Shown here: positions 1-6,494 of the stretch, one piece after another
Layout: every line of letters begins with the position of its first letter
How positions within the stretch are numbered: the first letter of the stretch is position 1
From: JAFAQB01 sp046724555
Lineage (GTDB): Archaea > Thermoproteota > Nitrososphaeria > Nitrososphaerales > Nitrososphaeraceae
DNA length: 10,077 bases
Assembly: GCA_046724555.1 (NCBI GenBank)
Contig: JBKOWU010000099.1
Span: forward strand, 1-10,077
Reading direction: 5' to 3'
Program-made: the position numbers and the translations under genes
Notes under the pieces: model-generated
The model's input: the letters and a program-made list of their open reading frames with translations, nothing else
The model's database searches: none
Told to the model about the DNA's origin: nothing

Positions 1-609
1 TTAGGTCTAGTACAATCCAATATTGCTTCAAACGCTACTTTAGCTCAATCTCATGCAAGCGCAGTCGCTGAACACCTTGACACAAATACTACAAAAGAAC
101 TTGCTGAAAGAAATAAACTAGTTACAAATGACTTGACTAAAGCCATATCTGATTTGAATCAAACAATCCAATCAAAGCCTGCAGTAGACGTTGTTAAAGG
201 AAAAATTAGCAATATTAATGCACTCTTACAAGAGGCCATCACAGTGCGTGTTGAGAAGACTCAGTTGACTAACTCTACTGTCAAAGGCCAAGCTGTTAGC
301 GATATTGCAGATGAAGCTTTGGAGAGATATAGAGAAGCTTATGGAATCGAAGAAGGGAAAAGTGCAGCTGGACATAATACCATAGTAAATATGGCCGACT
401 ATCAGAGCGCTCAAGCAATTGCAGCCAAAATTCAAGAAATGTTTAATGAAGCAAAACAACTAACATCAACATCAGCTGCAATTACCAAAGTAGGCGATGA
501 CTTGACACAATTTAAAAATTATATAGATTCAAAGACTCCATACGATAGGGTTAATTCCTACATGGAAGATACGCTAGACCCGGATATTAAAGCAGCATTT
601 AAATTGTAA
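1..609 (+). CDS. exported-type helical protein, 5' end outside window
   Basis: The reading frame is open from the first base to the TAA at 607-609, so the gene starts upstream of the window. A start at the TTG at 133 would cut into continuous coding sequence and is unlikely. The 202 visible residues are rich in Ala, Asn, Thr and Gln and look almost entirely helical, with the heptad-like hydrophobic spacing of a helical bundle. The stretch around ERYREAYGIEEG followed by NMADYQSAQAIAAKIQEMF resembles, from memory, a thaumarchaeal extracytoplasmic helical family with a conserved YQDA-like motif found near metal-handling and cupredoxin genes. That assignment is an inference. There is no Cys and no membrane segment in the visible part. 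The next gene is on the same strand 90 bp downstream but seems to have its own TATA box. The real start and any signal peptide cannot be seen. Confidence 0.8.
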   Translation, partial: LGLVQSNIASNATLAQSHASAVAEHLDTNTTKELAERNKLVTNDLTKAISDLNQTIQSKPAVDVVKGKISNINALLQEAITVRVEKTQLTNSTVKGQAVSDIADEALERYREAYGIEEGKSAAGHNTIVNMADYQSAQAIAAKIQEMFNEAKQLTSTSAAITKVGDDLTQFKNYIDSKTPYDRVNSYMEDTLDPDIKAAFKL

Positions 610-621
610 CTGTATGAAAAA

Positions 622-646
622 TAACTTTATATTTTTCTATTTCTGT
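622..646 (+). terminator. T-rich stretch after the first gene
   Basis: About 15 bases after the stop codon the + strand becomes T-rich (TTTATATTTTTCTATTTCTG). Archaeal RNA polymerase commonly stops on such U-rich RNA without a hairpin. Flanking 8-bp arms GTATGAAA (612-619) and TTTCATAC (659-666) could pair, but the 39-base loop makes that weak. Confidence 0.35.
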
Positions 647-673
647 AGCTTTATTCGCTTTCATACTGAGAAG

Positions 674-681
674 TATTATAC
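674..681 (+). promoter_or_regulatory. TATA box for the 700-1803 gene
   Basis: TATTATAC lies about 20-26 bp before the ATG at 700, with purine-rich bases just before it. That spacing fits an archaeal TATA box driving a leaderless or nearly leaderless transcript. No Shine-Dalgarno sequence is visible before this ATG, which fits the same reading. Confidence 0.45.
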
Positions 682-699
682 TAAAAAGCGTAATAGCAT

Positions 700-1803
700 A
701 TGAATATGCAGTTCTCAAGCCGACAAGCTTTCGCAATGTCATCCTCACTGGTAACAATCACTGCCATCATTATTGCTACTATTGTTTTCTCATCAATCTT
801 TGCATCTAATGCAATTACCGCGGAGCAATCTGCATTTGCAGATGGCTTAACGCAAGAGCAATTATCTGCCTCACTAGGAAACAGGAAGGCTGATTTGCTT
901 ATTAAAACGAATCCACCTGTGGTTACAACGGAGACCTTGTCCCAAGGTCAAAAACCTACTGCTGAATTTAGATTATTTGATTCAAATACAAACCAATCGT
1001 TTAATCATGTAACATATTATATTATTATAGAGAAAGATGGTAAAAGACTGCTTTCTGATATGTTCCATGATCATAATGGTGACCTCAAAATACAAGTAAA
1101 CCCTATTAACATGACAAGTAAAGCCGCTAGTACTGCTATTGTAAGTGGAGGTGAACAGGATCCTCTATTGGGTATATTAACTGCAACACAGACCAATCCT
1201 ATAACTGTATCAGGTCCTATATTTGTTAGAGGCGGATTGTACCATTTTATAGTGAGAATAGAAACAGTAGATTCGGATTATACACTATTGCCGAATAGTC
1301 AAGAACCAATCTATGACAGTTGGTTAAGTATTGGCAATACGGAAAATAGACAAATAAGCATAGATGGTAAGCAGATTCCAATTAAGATTATATCTTATTA
1401 CGATAAACTAAGTAACTTTGGATTTGATAACAAAAACATGCAAATGAAATTTGATATGCCATTTAATTGGAATGTAAGCAGAATAAACAACACTAGCATT
1501 TTTGTTCATGAGGAAGTAACTGTGCCAAAAGCAAACGCATTTACCATCAAGGGATCTTTCATTGGTAAAGTAAATGGTATAGATATTTCAAAGGATGTCG
1601 TGGTAGATAACACCAATCCTGAAAAAGATGTTATCCATGTTATGATACCAAAGAATAATCTAGTTCAGCTTGCAGATCAAGTGAATAAAAATGGACAGGC
1701 TTCTACGGGGTTAATGAAATTTACCTTGCAACCAGGAGGAACAGGAGCAGCAGGAGTGTCCATGCCGATGTCATCAATGGGATCAATGGCTTCAGGTATG
1801 TAG
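700..1803 (+). CDS. secreted beta-rich protein with Met-rich C-terminal tail
   Basis: 367 residues, ATG start; a second ATG at 706 is equally possible. Residues 14-46 form a long hydrophobic signal region ending near the Ala-rich SAFADG, so the protein is probably exported. The mature part is beta-strand rich. It contains a conserved-looking MFHDHNGDLKI block (121-131) and GPIFVRGGLYHFIVRIET (172-189), which resemble Ig-like or FixH/YtkA-like extracellular domains of thaumarchaeal surface proteins. The protein ends in MPMSSMGSMASGM (355-367), five Met in 13 residues, the kind of spacing that binds Cu(I) in some periplasmic copper proteins. No C-terminal membrane anchor is seen. The next gene begins 28 bp downstream on the same strand and is probably co-transcribed. 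Function unknown; a metal-related surface role is inference. Confidence 0.85.
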   Translation: MNMQFSSRQAFAMSSSLVTITAIIIATIVFSSIFASNAITAEQSAFADGLTQEQLSASLGNRKADLLIKTNPPVVTTETLSQGQKPTAEFRLFDSNTNQSFNHVTYYIIIEKDGKRLLSDMFHDHNGDLKIQVNPINMTSKAASTAIVSGGEQDPLLGILTATQTNPITVSGPIFVRGGLYHFIVRIETVDSDYTLLPNSQEPIYDSWLSIGNTENRQISIDGKQIPIKIISYYDKLSNFGFDNKNMQMKFDMPFNWNVSRINNTSIFVHEEVTVPKANAFTIKGSFIGKVNGIDISKDVVVDNTNPEKDVIHVMIPKNNLVQLADQVNKNGQASTGLMKFTLQPGGTGAAGVSMPMSSMGSMASGM

Positions 1804-1831
1804 TGGTAATGGTAGTGATAGTTAGTAATAA

Positions 1832-2449
1832 ATGAGCTTCAATATCTCAGCCTCTTCTTCTTGTGTTATATTATTTTCATCATTACTATTCTTAATTATG
1901 CTAGCAATTACTGTTGCTCCGTCTCTAAATACTGCTGCCCTTGGACAAAGTTCCCCCTCTTTATCGTCTTCTTCTAATACTACACAACAGACATGGATAG
2001 ACAAATTAAACAACCTTAAAATCCAGTTTGGATATTTACCGGCAAGACCAATTATCGATGCACCTACTCAATTAAAGTTTAGCGTACAGAATCTACAAAC
2101 TGGTGAGCAGTTAAAGAATTTCTCTGCGAGGGCTGTTGTACTAAGTAATGCTGGAGGACAACAGAGATCCTTTAAATTTACTAATATAACAGCAGCTCCG
2201 GACGGTACCTATTCTGTGAAATATCTATTTCCTGATTCAGGTTTATATCAAGTGCTTACAAAAATAGATTCAAATGATTTCACTAGCTTAGCCTCATTCA
2301 ATATCTCTGTTCCATTTGCACCACTTGGTACTGTAAATTTGGGTAATTTGAATCCAATGGCTCTTCCTGCAATAGCAGGAATTATTGCTGCTACAGTTGG
2401 GATAACTTTGATATTGAAAATAAAGAAAAAGAGAAATGAAATCTCTTAG
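1832..2449 (+). CDS. membrane-anchored exported protein with Ig-like domain
   Basis: 205 residues with an ATG start 28 bp after the preceding stop, suggesting one operon. Residues 9-38 are a signal peptide with a likely cleavage near ALGQS. A Ser/Asn/Thr-rich linker (39-55) follows. A beta-sandwich domain spans about 62-162: strands LKFSVQNLQTGEQ and ARAVVLSN, then APDGTYSVKYLFPDSGLYQV, the pattern of YtkA-like or other Ig-fold domains that end in a D-G-Y/G-x-Y motif. Residues 175-196 form a membrane helix followed by the basic tail KIKKKRNE, so the protein should be anchored with its domain outside. It has only one Cys (residue 11, in the signal region). It may partner the secreted protein encoded just upstream. 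The ligand is unknown. Confidence 0.85.
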   Translation: MSFNISASSSCVILFSSLLFLIMLAITVAPSLNTAALGQSSPSLSSSSNTTQQTWIDKLNNLKIQFGYLPARPIIDAPTQLKFSVQNLQTGEQLKNFSARAVVLSNAGGQQRSFKFTNITAAPDGTYSVKYLFPDSGLYQVLTKIDSNDFTSLASFNISVPFAPLGTVNLGNLNPMALPAIAGIIAATVGITLILKIKKKRNEIS

Positions 2450-2719
2450 TAGAGTGAGGCTTTCAAACGTAGTTGGGGTTATGAAACAAAACAACTTACT
2501 GATCATTTAGCTTTCAAATCAAACTATTGTGAGGAAATGCTTCTGATATTGATATTGCATTATCAATTAAGGCTAACAGTAATAATAGTGATAGGATAAT
2601 TGTAAATAGCAGATATCTTATAGATTGAAAATATATTTTATTAACTTTCGTGTCCACAAGTTATAAAATCTGATGTATGGGTTATAATCATATTTGTACT
2701 TTTTTGGATATTCATAACC

Positions 2720-2743
2720 AACAACTGTAGATTCCTAGTTGTT
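2720..2743. repeat. short inverted repeat
   Basis: AACAACT (2720-2726) and AGTTGTT (2737-2743) are perfect reverse complements around a 10-base loop. The sequence after it on the + strand is T-rich. It could act as a weak terminator for the upstream operon, although it lies about 270 bp after its stop. Such 7-bp arms also occur by chance in AT-rich DNA. Confidence 0.3.
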
Positions 2744-2763
2744 CTTGTTTATTTAAGTTATTA

Positions 2764-2771
2764 ATTATAAA
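2764..2771 (+). promoter_or_regulatory. possible TATA box before small ORF
   Basis: ATTATAAA is centred about 24 bp before the ATG at 2792, the distance expected for a leaderless archaeal transcript. It is the main reason to take the following small frame seriously. Confidence 0.3.
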
Positions 2772-2791
2772 AAGTCTTATTATTAAGAAAC

Positions 2792-2908
2792 ATGTATAGG
2801 TATGAATTAAAGCGCTCCATAACATATTTCGATTTTGATCCAGGATTAAAGTACAAGCAGTTAGGTAATATTGTGCTTCAAGAAAAAAATAGAAAAATAT
2901 GGTTGTGA
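2792..2908 (+). CDS. possible small protein, 38 residues
   Basis: An ATG-started frame of 38 codons ending in TGA. The peptide (starting MYRYELKRSITYFDFDPG) has a balanced mix of charged, aromatic and aliphatic residues and is basic overall, more protein-like than a random AT-rich frame. A TATA-like ATTATAAA sits at leaderless distance upstream, and there is no ribosome binding site. Against it: it is short, I recognise no family, and a stretch that is T-rich on the minus strand (2881-2900), a possible terminator of the facing gene, lies inside its 3' end. Confidence 0.3.
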   Translation: MYRYELKRSITYFDFDPGLKYKQLGNIVLQEKNRKIWL

Positions 2909-2982
2909 ATACAACATCGAATAGATGTTGTCACTATTTTCGGTTGCTTCTTTGTTTAGCTATGACCTTTAGGTTATCCTTG

Positions 2983-3567
2983 TTAGCCAGAAGCACCAGG
3001 CATGATTTCATTGACACCAATTGTTATTCCACTGCTTGCAGGGAATGTTATTGTTTGATTAGATGGATTTTGGATAGCTATGTCTGTCTGAGTGACATTT
3101 TTTGCAGTGTCTGAGCCAACATCTACATGGTATATACACATAGCGCCAGGCTGAGATAATTCCTTTACAAGCTCTGGTTCTACAGGCTTAACATCGGGAG
3201 CTTGACCAATCAGTACATTGACTATGGGTTTTGAACTTGAATCACATGGTACGTGTAATGCTATGTGTCCATTACCTATCTTGTAAGGTGTCGAATCATA
3301 AAGATGCAAGAACCCCATTCCTGGAATTGATTTTCCCTCTAAAAGTATTGTAACGGTGTCTCTTGTGACTGTAGTTTGATTCGTAGCGCCGCCGCCACCG
3401 CCTTGTGTTCCTGTCATATTCATACCTGACGACGAAGTCTCGTTGGTTCCCTGTGCTAAGGCCGTTTTAATACCACTACTATTACCAGCCATGAAAGCCA
3501 TTGATACTACAACCGCAGCTAGAAATCCAAACATCAGTAATCTAGTTTCGTTGCTTTTATTTTGCAT
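2983..3567 (-). CDS. exported thaumarchaeal protein with clustered His/Cys
   Basis: 194 residues on the minus strand, ATG start. Residues 9-38 form a signal peptide (basic start, hydrophobic LLMFGFLAAVVVSMAFMAG, cleavage near ALAQG). A low-complexity Thr/Asn/Gly linker follows with GMNMTG and a run of five Gly (about 40-62). The conserved-looking core spans about 68-190: GNGHIALHVPCD supplies His101, His105 and Cys108, and AMCIYHVDV supplies Cys144 and His147. These could bind a metal, or the two Cys could form a disulfide. The core closely resembles, from memory, an uncharacterised protein common in ammonia-oxidising archaea, ending in a strand-rich GVNEI segment. No membrane anchor apart from the signal region. 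It is transcribed away from the 3691 operon. Function unknown. Confidence 0.88.
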   Translation of the reverse strand: MQNKSNETRLLMFGFLAAVVVSMAFMAGNSSGIKTALAQGTNETSSSGMNMTGTQGGGGGATNQTTVTRDTVTILLEGKSIPGMGFLHLYDSTPYKIGNGHIALHVPCDSSSKPIVNVLIGQAPDVKPVEPELVKELSQPGAMCIYHVDVGSDTAKNVTQTDIAIQNPSNQTITFPASSGITIGVNEIMPGASG

Positions 3568-3587
3568 TAGAGCTATTCAATGACTGT

Positions 3588-3606
3588 TATAAATAAGTTT
3601 TATAGT
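3588..3606 (-). promoter_or_regulatory. TATA region for the minus-strand exported-protein gene
   Basis: Read on the minus strand, ACTATAAAA (3598-3606) and TATTTATAA (3588-3596) lie about 21-39 bp before the ATG at 3567. Either could be the TATA box. The nearer one would give a leaderless transcript, the farther one a leader of a few bases. Confidence 0.45.
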
Positions 3607-3690
3607 ACACTCGTCGAAGTTATTTACTTATTCGATATTTGTACCAATGGACTTAAATTATCAGATTGATTATTGACAACTAAGAGAAGT

Positions 3691-4110
3691 ATGCAGAAAG
3701 GCGGAGCTACTGGACGGCTGCATGACTCGGTAAGCAAGCTTACTTTATTAGGTATCATTACAACCTCCATAATGGCAATTTTATGGATACCTGTGATTAT
3801 GCCACATATAACACACCCTACTATGATTTATCATATTTCTCTGCATACAATAAGTGTCATTATCGCTGTTTTTCTTAGTGTCGTGTCAATTCTTGCATAC
3901 AGGAGAAACAACAATAGTTTAAGGCTACTGTTTATGAGTTTAGGTTTCTGCTTGCTAGCAGGAATTGAATTCTTATATCTATTTCATGCAACAGCAAATA
4001 TTGCAGATGTTATAATACCTATAGTGGATGTAGAATTATCTCATGCTATTCTTTTGATAATGCTGACTTTGTTTGGTATTGGTATACTGAAGGTGAATAA
4101 GACAGTATGA
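3691..4110 (+). CDS. four-helix membrane protein paired with a winged-helix regulator
   Basis: 139 residues from the ATG at 3691. A TTG at 3673 would add six residues, but the ATG directly follows a purine-rich GAGAAG. Four hydrophobic helices are visible at about 15-36, 44-68, 75-97 and 108-132, with short loops and the basic RRNNN between helices two and three. Several His are near membrane edges (HITHPTMIYHISLH, FHA, SHA), which could bind a metal or haem, but nothing proves it. The stop overlaps the start of the following DNA-binding protein (ATGA), so the two are probably translated together. In archaea, small multi-helix membrane proteins next to winged-helix regulators are often thought to sense or tether. 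That role here is inference. No enzyme motif is seen. Confidence 0.8.
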   Translation: MQKGGATGRLHDSVSKLTLLGIITTSIMAILWIPVIMPHITHPTMIYHISLHTISVIIAVFLSVVSILAYRRNNNSLRLLFMSLGFCLLAGIEFLYLFHATANIADVIIPIVDVELSHAILLIMLTLFGIGILKVNKTV

Positions 4111-4700
4111 ATGATGTGTCGGTATCAGCAACTATTACTACTAGTTTTGACAACATAGCCATAGAACAAGGAAAAGACCATTTAAGTGAAATACAGAATA
4201 AGCTGATAAACTTCATAAACTCACAACCAGGTATACGATACAGAGAGCTCCTTAGATTATCTGGACTTACCAATGGTGTTCTAACATACCATATAACAAA
4301 CCTTGAGAAGTCACGATGGATAATTGCTGATAGAAATATTAACAATAAAATCACACGATATTATCCAAATAATATACCAACCGAAGAAGCTAATATCATA
4401 GGACATATTAGGAACAATCCCGCAAGACAGATTATATTATTTATCCTCAACCATGATTCATGCACTTTTAATCAAATTATAGAATATACAAAGAAGGCAC
4501 CATCTACAATATCTTGGCATCTCAAAAGACTTAAAGACTCAGGAATAATATCTGTTCTTTATAATAATACTAGTCGCTGTCAGCAGCTGTATAAAATTAG
4601 AGATTTTGAATCAATAACAAGTGTATTGTCTAAGTACAAAGAAAGCTTTGCAGCGGATAAAATAGTAAATAATTATACTGACATTATGGAATCTCTATAA
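4107..4700 (+). CDS. tandem winged-helix DNA-binding regulator
   Basis: 197 residues. The ATG overlaps the previous stop by ATGA, implying translational coupling. Two winged-helix domains are visible. The first (about 27-90) has helix EIQNKLINFI, a GIRYRELLRLSGL turn, recognition helix LTNGVLTYHITNLEKS and wing IIADRNINNKITRYYPN. The second (about 94-165) has PARQIILFILN, a TFNQIIEYTKKA turn, recognition helix STISWHLKRLKDSGII and a short wing. Both have the 'TxSxxxxHLxxL' spacing of ArsR/MarR-like archaeal regulators. The C-terminal 30 residues are helical. One Cys (158) and one more at 119 are too few for a clear metal-sensing set. It probably represses or activates its own operon and perhaps the divergent gene, in partnership with the membrane protein. 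The target is not visible in the sequence. Confidence 0.88.
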   Translation: MNDVSVSATITTSFDNIAIEQGKDHLSEIQNKLINFINSQPGIRYRELLRLSGLTNGVLTYHITNLEKSRWIIADRNINNKITRYYPNNIPTEEANIIGHIRNNPARQIILFILNHDSCTFNQIIEYTKKAPSTISWHLKRLKDSGIISVLYNNTSRCQQLYKIRDFESITSVLSKYKESFAADKIVNNYTDIMESL

Positions 4701-4710
4701 GGATCAGTAT

Positions 4711-4902
4711 ATGATTGAGTACTACAAAGAAATAATGTTACAGGAAGCAGAAAAACTCTACAATAACATAGTAGACCAGATTCTTTGTGAGGTAGTTAAT
4801 GAAAATGTTGCCAAACAATCTGCAGAAACTATGCAATCTTCAGTACCTGCATTACCATTTGAGGAAGGAGGAGTTGATGATGATAAGCAAAACCAGGCAT
4901 AA
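4711..4902 (+). CDS. small acidic helical protein, third gene of the regulator operon
   Basis: 63 residues, starting 10 bp after the regulator's stop; GGATC upstream of the ATG is a weak ribosome binding site. The first 35 residues (beginning MIEYYKEIMLQEAEKLYNNI) form a clear amphipathic helix, and the tail is acidic and disordered-looking (FEEGGVDDDKQNQ). Size, spacing and strand fit an operon partner of the regulator. I recognise no family. A frame on the other strand (4758-4964) overlaps it but has unlikely composition and runs across the T-rich end, so this + frame is preferred. Confidence 0.55.
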   Translation: MIEYYKEIMLQEAEKLYNNIVDQILCEVVNENVAKQSAETMQSSVPALPFEEGGVDDDKQNQA

Positions 4903-4952
4903 TGATCAAAGGAAATGACCCCCCAATATGAATCATCACTGAAGTATAACAA

Positions 4953-4972
4953 CTCTTTTTTCATTTTATTAT
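4953..4972 (+). terminator. T-rich stretch ending the regulator operon
   Basis: CTTTTTTCATTTTATTATAT begins about 50 bp after the last stop of the operon and contains a run of six T, then four T. It fits an intrinsic archaeal terminator. It overlaps the 3' end of the facing zinc-ribbon remnant. Confidence 0.45.
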
Positions 4973-5213
4973 ATTGACCTGCTCAGTTTCTTTTTGTTCG
5001 CTCAACTTCGCCCTATACTTTGACGGTTTTGGTTTAGTTCTTAATCTAAATCCGGAGCATGGGCAGCATAGTCCATTCCATTGTATGAACAAATTACATT
5101 GGCGACAACGTTTCTGTCCAGTAGCATAACGACCAGAACTAACTGGTTTGTGTGATTTGTACCGTACACATATTTCCTTTGCAACTAGTTTATTCTTATT
5201 ATTACTCTTTCAT
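4961..5213 (-). pseudogene. zinc-ribbon protein gene with frameshift just after the start
   Basis: On the minus strand a frame ending in TGA at 4961-4963 encodes KLVAKEICVRYKSHKP, then GRYATGQKRCRQC, NLFIQWNGLCCPCSG and FRLRTKPKPSKYRAKL. This is the layout of a small zinc-ribbon protein that occurs in many copies in Nitrososphaera-like genomes (recalled pattern: CxxC, then FIKWDGLWCPCCG, then LRTKPR). That frame has no ATG, GTG or TTG start before the motif. The only fitting ATG (5211-5213) is one base out of frame and hits a stop after three codons (ATG AAA GAG TAA). Dropping one base gives MKSNNKNKLVAKEIC, as expected for the family. In addition, CPxCG reads CPCSG, so the fourth zinc Cys is Ser, although the extra Cys before it (CCPC) might restore a CxxC pair. 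Total length 253 bases is not a multiple of three. Most likely a recent pseudogene; a sequencing slip or a non-standard start is possible. Confidence 0.65.
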
Positions 5214-5377
5214 TATTACCAGATATACCATACTCATGAAAGTCATTTACTTCCTACCTTTCCATAATAGTGCATACTTCAAAAGTACATTTACAATAAC
5301 ATTATTTTATTTTGACTGAAATGTTGTTCTAGGTTGTTTTTCCACAGTTTTGATCCCCCATTACCGTGACCCCAAAC

Positions 5378-5391
5378 TTTATACTATATTA
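5378..5391 (+). promoter_or_regulatory. TATA box for the Pro-rich protein gene
   Basis: TTTATACTATATTA lies 22-35 bp before the ATG at 5413. A transcript starting about 26 bp after it would exclude the upstream TTG at 5350, so this site supports the shorter gene start. Confidence 0.45.
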
Positions 5392-5412
5392 TCTTCCTTC
5401 TATTCTATGATA

Positions 5413-5835
5413 ATGAGGAGAGCAAAAGTGCTTCTTAGCAGCATGATTATATCCATAGTAATATTCACTGCTGCAACCTTAGTTATCTTAATAGGATTTG
5501 GAAATTTTGGTATAGCTCAAGGCCAAGCAAATGACACATCATTAACACCAGCAAACGATACATCATTAACACCAGAACAAAAAGATGCAATATGTAATCC
5601 TAATAATCCTTCATCAAAACTCAATCCTGTTAATACAACTGAATCAAGGATATGTGGTATTCCAAAAACAGTAAAGTCGCATTTATCAAATATGACTACA
5701 TCAGCAACAACAGAAACAGGGACAGAAACACCATCAGTAGTTCCTACTCCACCACCAACATCACCTTCACCGCCTCCACCGCCTGTAACTTCTATAGCAC
5801 CAGAAGCAGTTTCTCCACCACCGCCTCCACCGTAA
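5413..5835 (+). CDS. secreted Pro-rich protein with two-Cys core
   Basis: 140 residues from the ATG at 5413. A longer frame from a TTG at 5350 would place 21 extra residues, many polar, before a typical signal peptide and would begin upstream of the likely TATA box. Residues 3-36 are a basic-then-hydrophobic signal peptide (MRRAKVLLSS start, cleavage near GIAQG). Next comes an eight-residue repeat, ANDTSLTP twice (39-54), then the core PEQKDAICNPNNP and NPVNTTESRICGIPKT (54-86) with Cys61 and Cys81, likely a disulfide. The tail (about 95-140) is Thr/Ser- then Pro-rich, ending in six Pro, and looks disordered or wall-spanning. I recall similar 'TPEQ-C-NPNN-NTTES-ICG-PKT' proteins in soil ammonia-oxidising archaea, without known function. 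A decayed second copy lies at 7801-8020. Confidence 0.75.
   Translation: MRRAKVLLSSMIISIVIFTAATLVILIGFGNFGIAQGQANDTSLTPANDTSLTPEQKDAICNPNNPSSKLNPVNTTESRICGIPKTVKSHLSNMTTSATTETGTETPSVVPTPPPTSPSPPPPPVTSIAPEAVSPPPPPP
5527..5574 (+). repeat. 24-bp tandem repeat inside the Pro-rich protein gene
   Basis: Two in-frame copies (5527-5550, 5551-5574) differ at two third-codon positions only (AAT GAC versus AAC GAT). Both encode ANDTSLTP. The silent differences show the duplication is not brand new and that the peptide has been kept. Confidence 0.85.
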
Positions 5836-6494
5836 TAGAGATATCAGCAATTTCCTTTGCTTCTATAATCCTGCTATCCAAAATAATTCAATTTGACCTG
5901 CAATAATAAGCTCTCTGTGCGGATAGAAAAGCAAACCATAAATTCCGAGTTTGCACTTACAAAACTAACAATGCCTTCTTGCTTAATATCAACACACAGA
6001 TGTTCTGAGCAGTAAAAATTTACAATTTATGGCTCATGTAAAAAATGACAATTAAACAAATTAGTAAATATTAGTTTAAAAAAGAAATGTAATTTTGGTA
6101 AACAAATAGCCTCTTATCTAGAAAGCTGAATGCGACTAGATATACGACCAAACATGGTACAAGAGAAGATATGGGGGGACAGGTGGGGACAATGCATTGC
6201 TTAACAACCCCAGTAGAACCTAAATTAGCTCCGCATAAGGCTGATAGAATCCAATGGTGAAAAGTGGCTTTGCGTCATATGTACGTCAAATTAGAGTACA
6301 ACACAACTAGTAGAAAATAATATCCCATCAAGTCTTTCATGCAGAGATGCTTTTCAACTATTTTGATTGTGCCTACATCATCAATGAGCTTTGATTTTCA
6401 TAAATGTTAGCATGAATTAATAGGAGTTTGCTATTTTGTATGTGTAGAGTAGAGATAAATGAGATACTTTATACATAAAAAATAGTATTTCTCA

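Larger units (their letters stand above)
2450..2982. other. intergenic stretch between convergent genes
   Basis: 533 bp, strongly AT-rich, between the end of the + strand surface-protein operon and the end of the minus-strand gene. It holds one possible small gene (2792-2908), a short hairpin (2720-2743) and T-rich sequence that could end transcription from either side. No tRNA, transposase fragment or long frame that looks like protein was found. A frame at 2899-3114 + runs into the opposite-strand gene and is read as a shadow. Confidence 0.5.

Noticed and set aside
133..609. Start of the first gene at TTG 133
   Set aside because: The frame is open and protein-like to the window edge, so the gene is cut by the window rather than starting here.
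2899..3114. Plus-strand 71-residue frame
   Set aside because: Mostly antisense to the well-supported exported-protein gene, with Cys- and aromatic-heavy composition typical of shadows.
4046..4354. Minus-strand 102-residue frame across the membrane protein/regulator junction
   Set aside because: Antisense to two well-supported coupled genes, with no recognisable motif.
4758..4964. Minus-strand 68-residue frame over the small acidic gene
   Set aside because: Starts in the T-rich terminator region and lacks a promoter. The + frame fits the operon better.
5350..5412. TTG-started extension of the Pro-rich protein
   Set aside because: It would put polar residues ahead of a normal signal peptide and overlaps the likely TATA box at 5378-5391. 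The ATG at 5413 is better.
5652..5906. Plus-strand 84-residue frame overlapping the Pro-rich gene
   Set aside because: Made of Ser/Thr/Asn runs caused by reading the Pro/Thr codons out of phase. A shadow.
5874..6020. Minus-strand protein-like fragments (for example GLLFYPHRELIIAG)
   Set aside because: Short, in two phases, no start and no family I can name. Could be a relic but cannot be supported.
6174..6199. G-rich patch and AATGCATT palindrome as an origin or regulatory element
   Set aside because: Too short and unrepeated. No origin-recognition-box pairs or initiator gene nearby.
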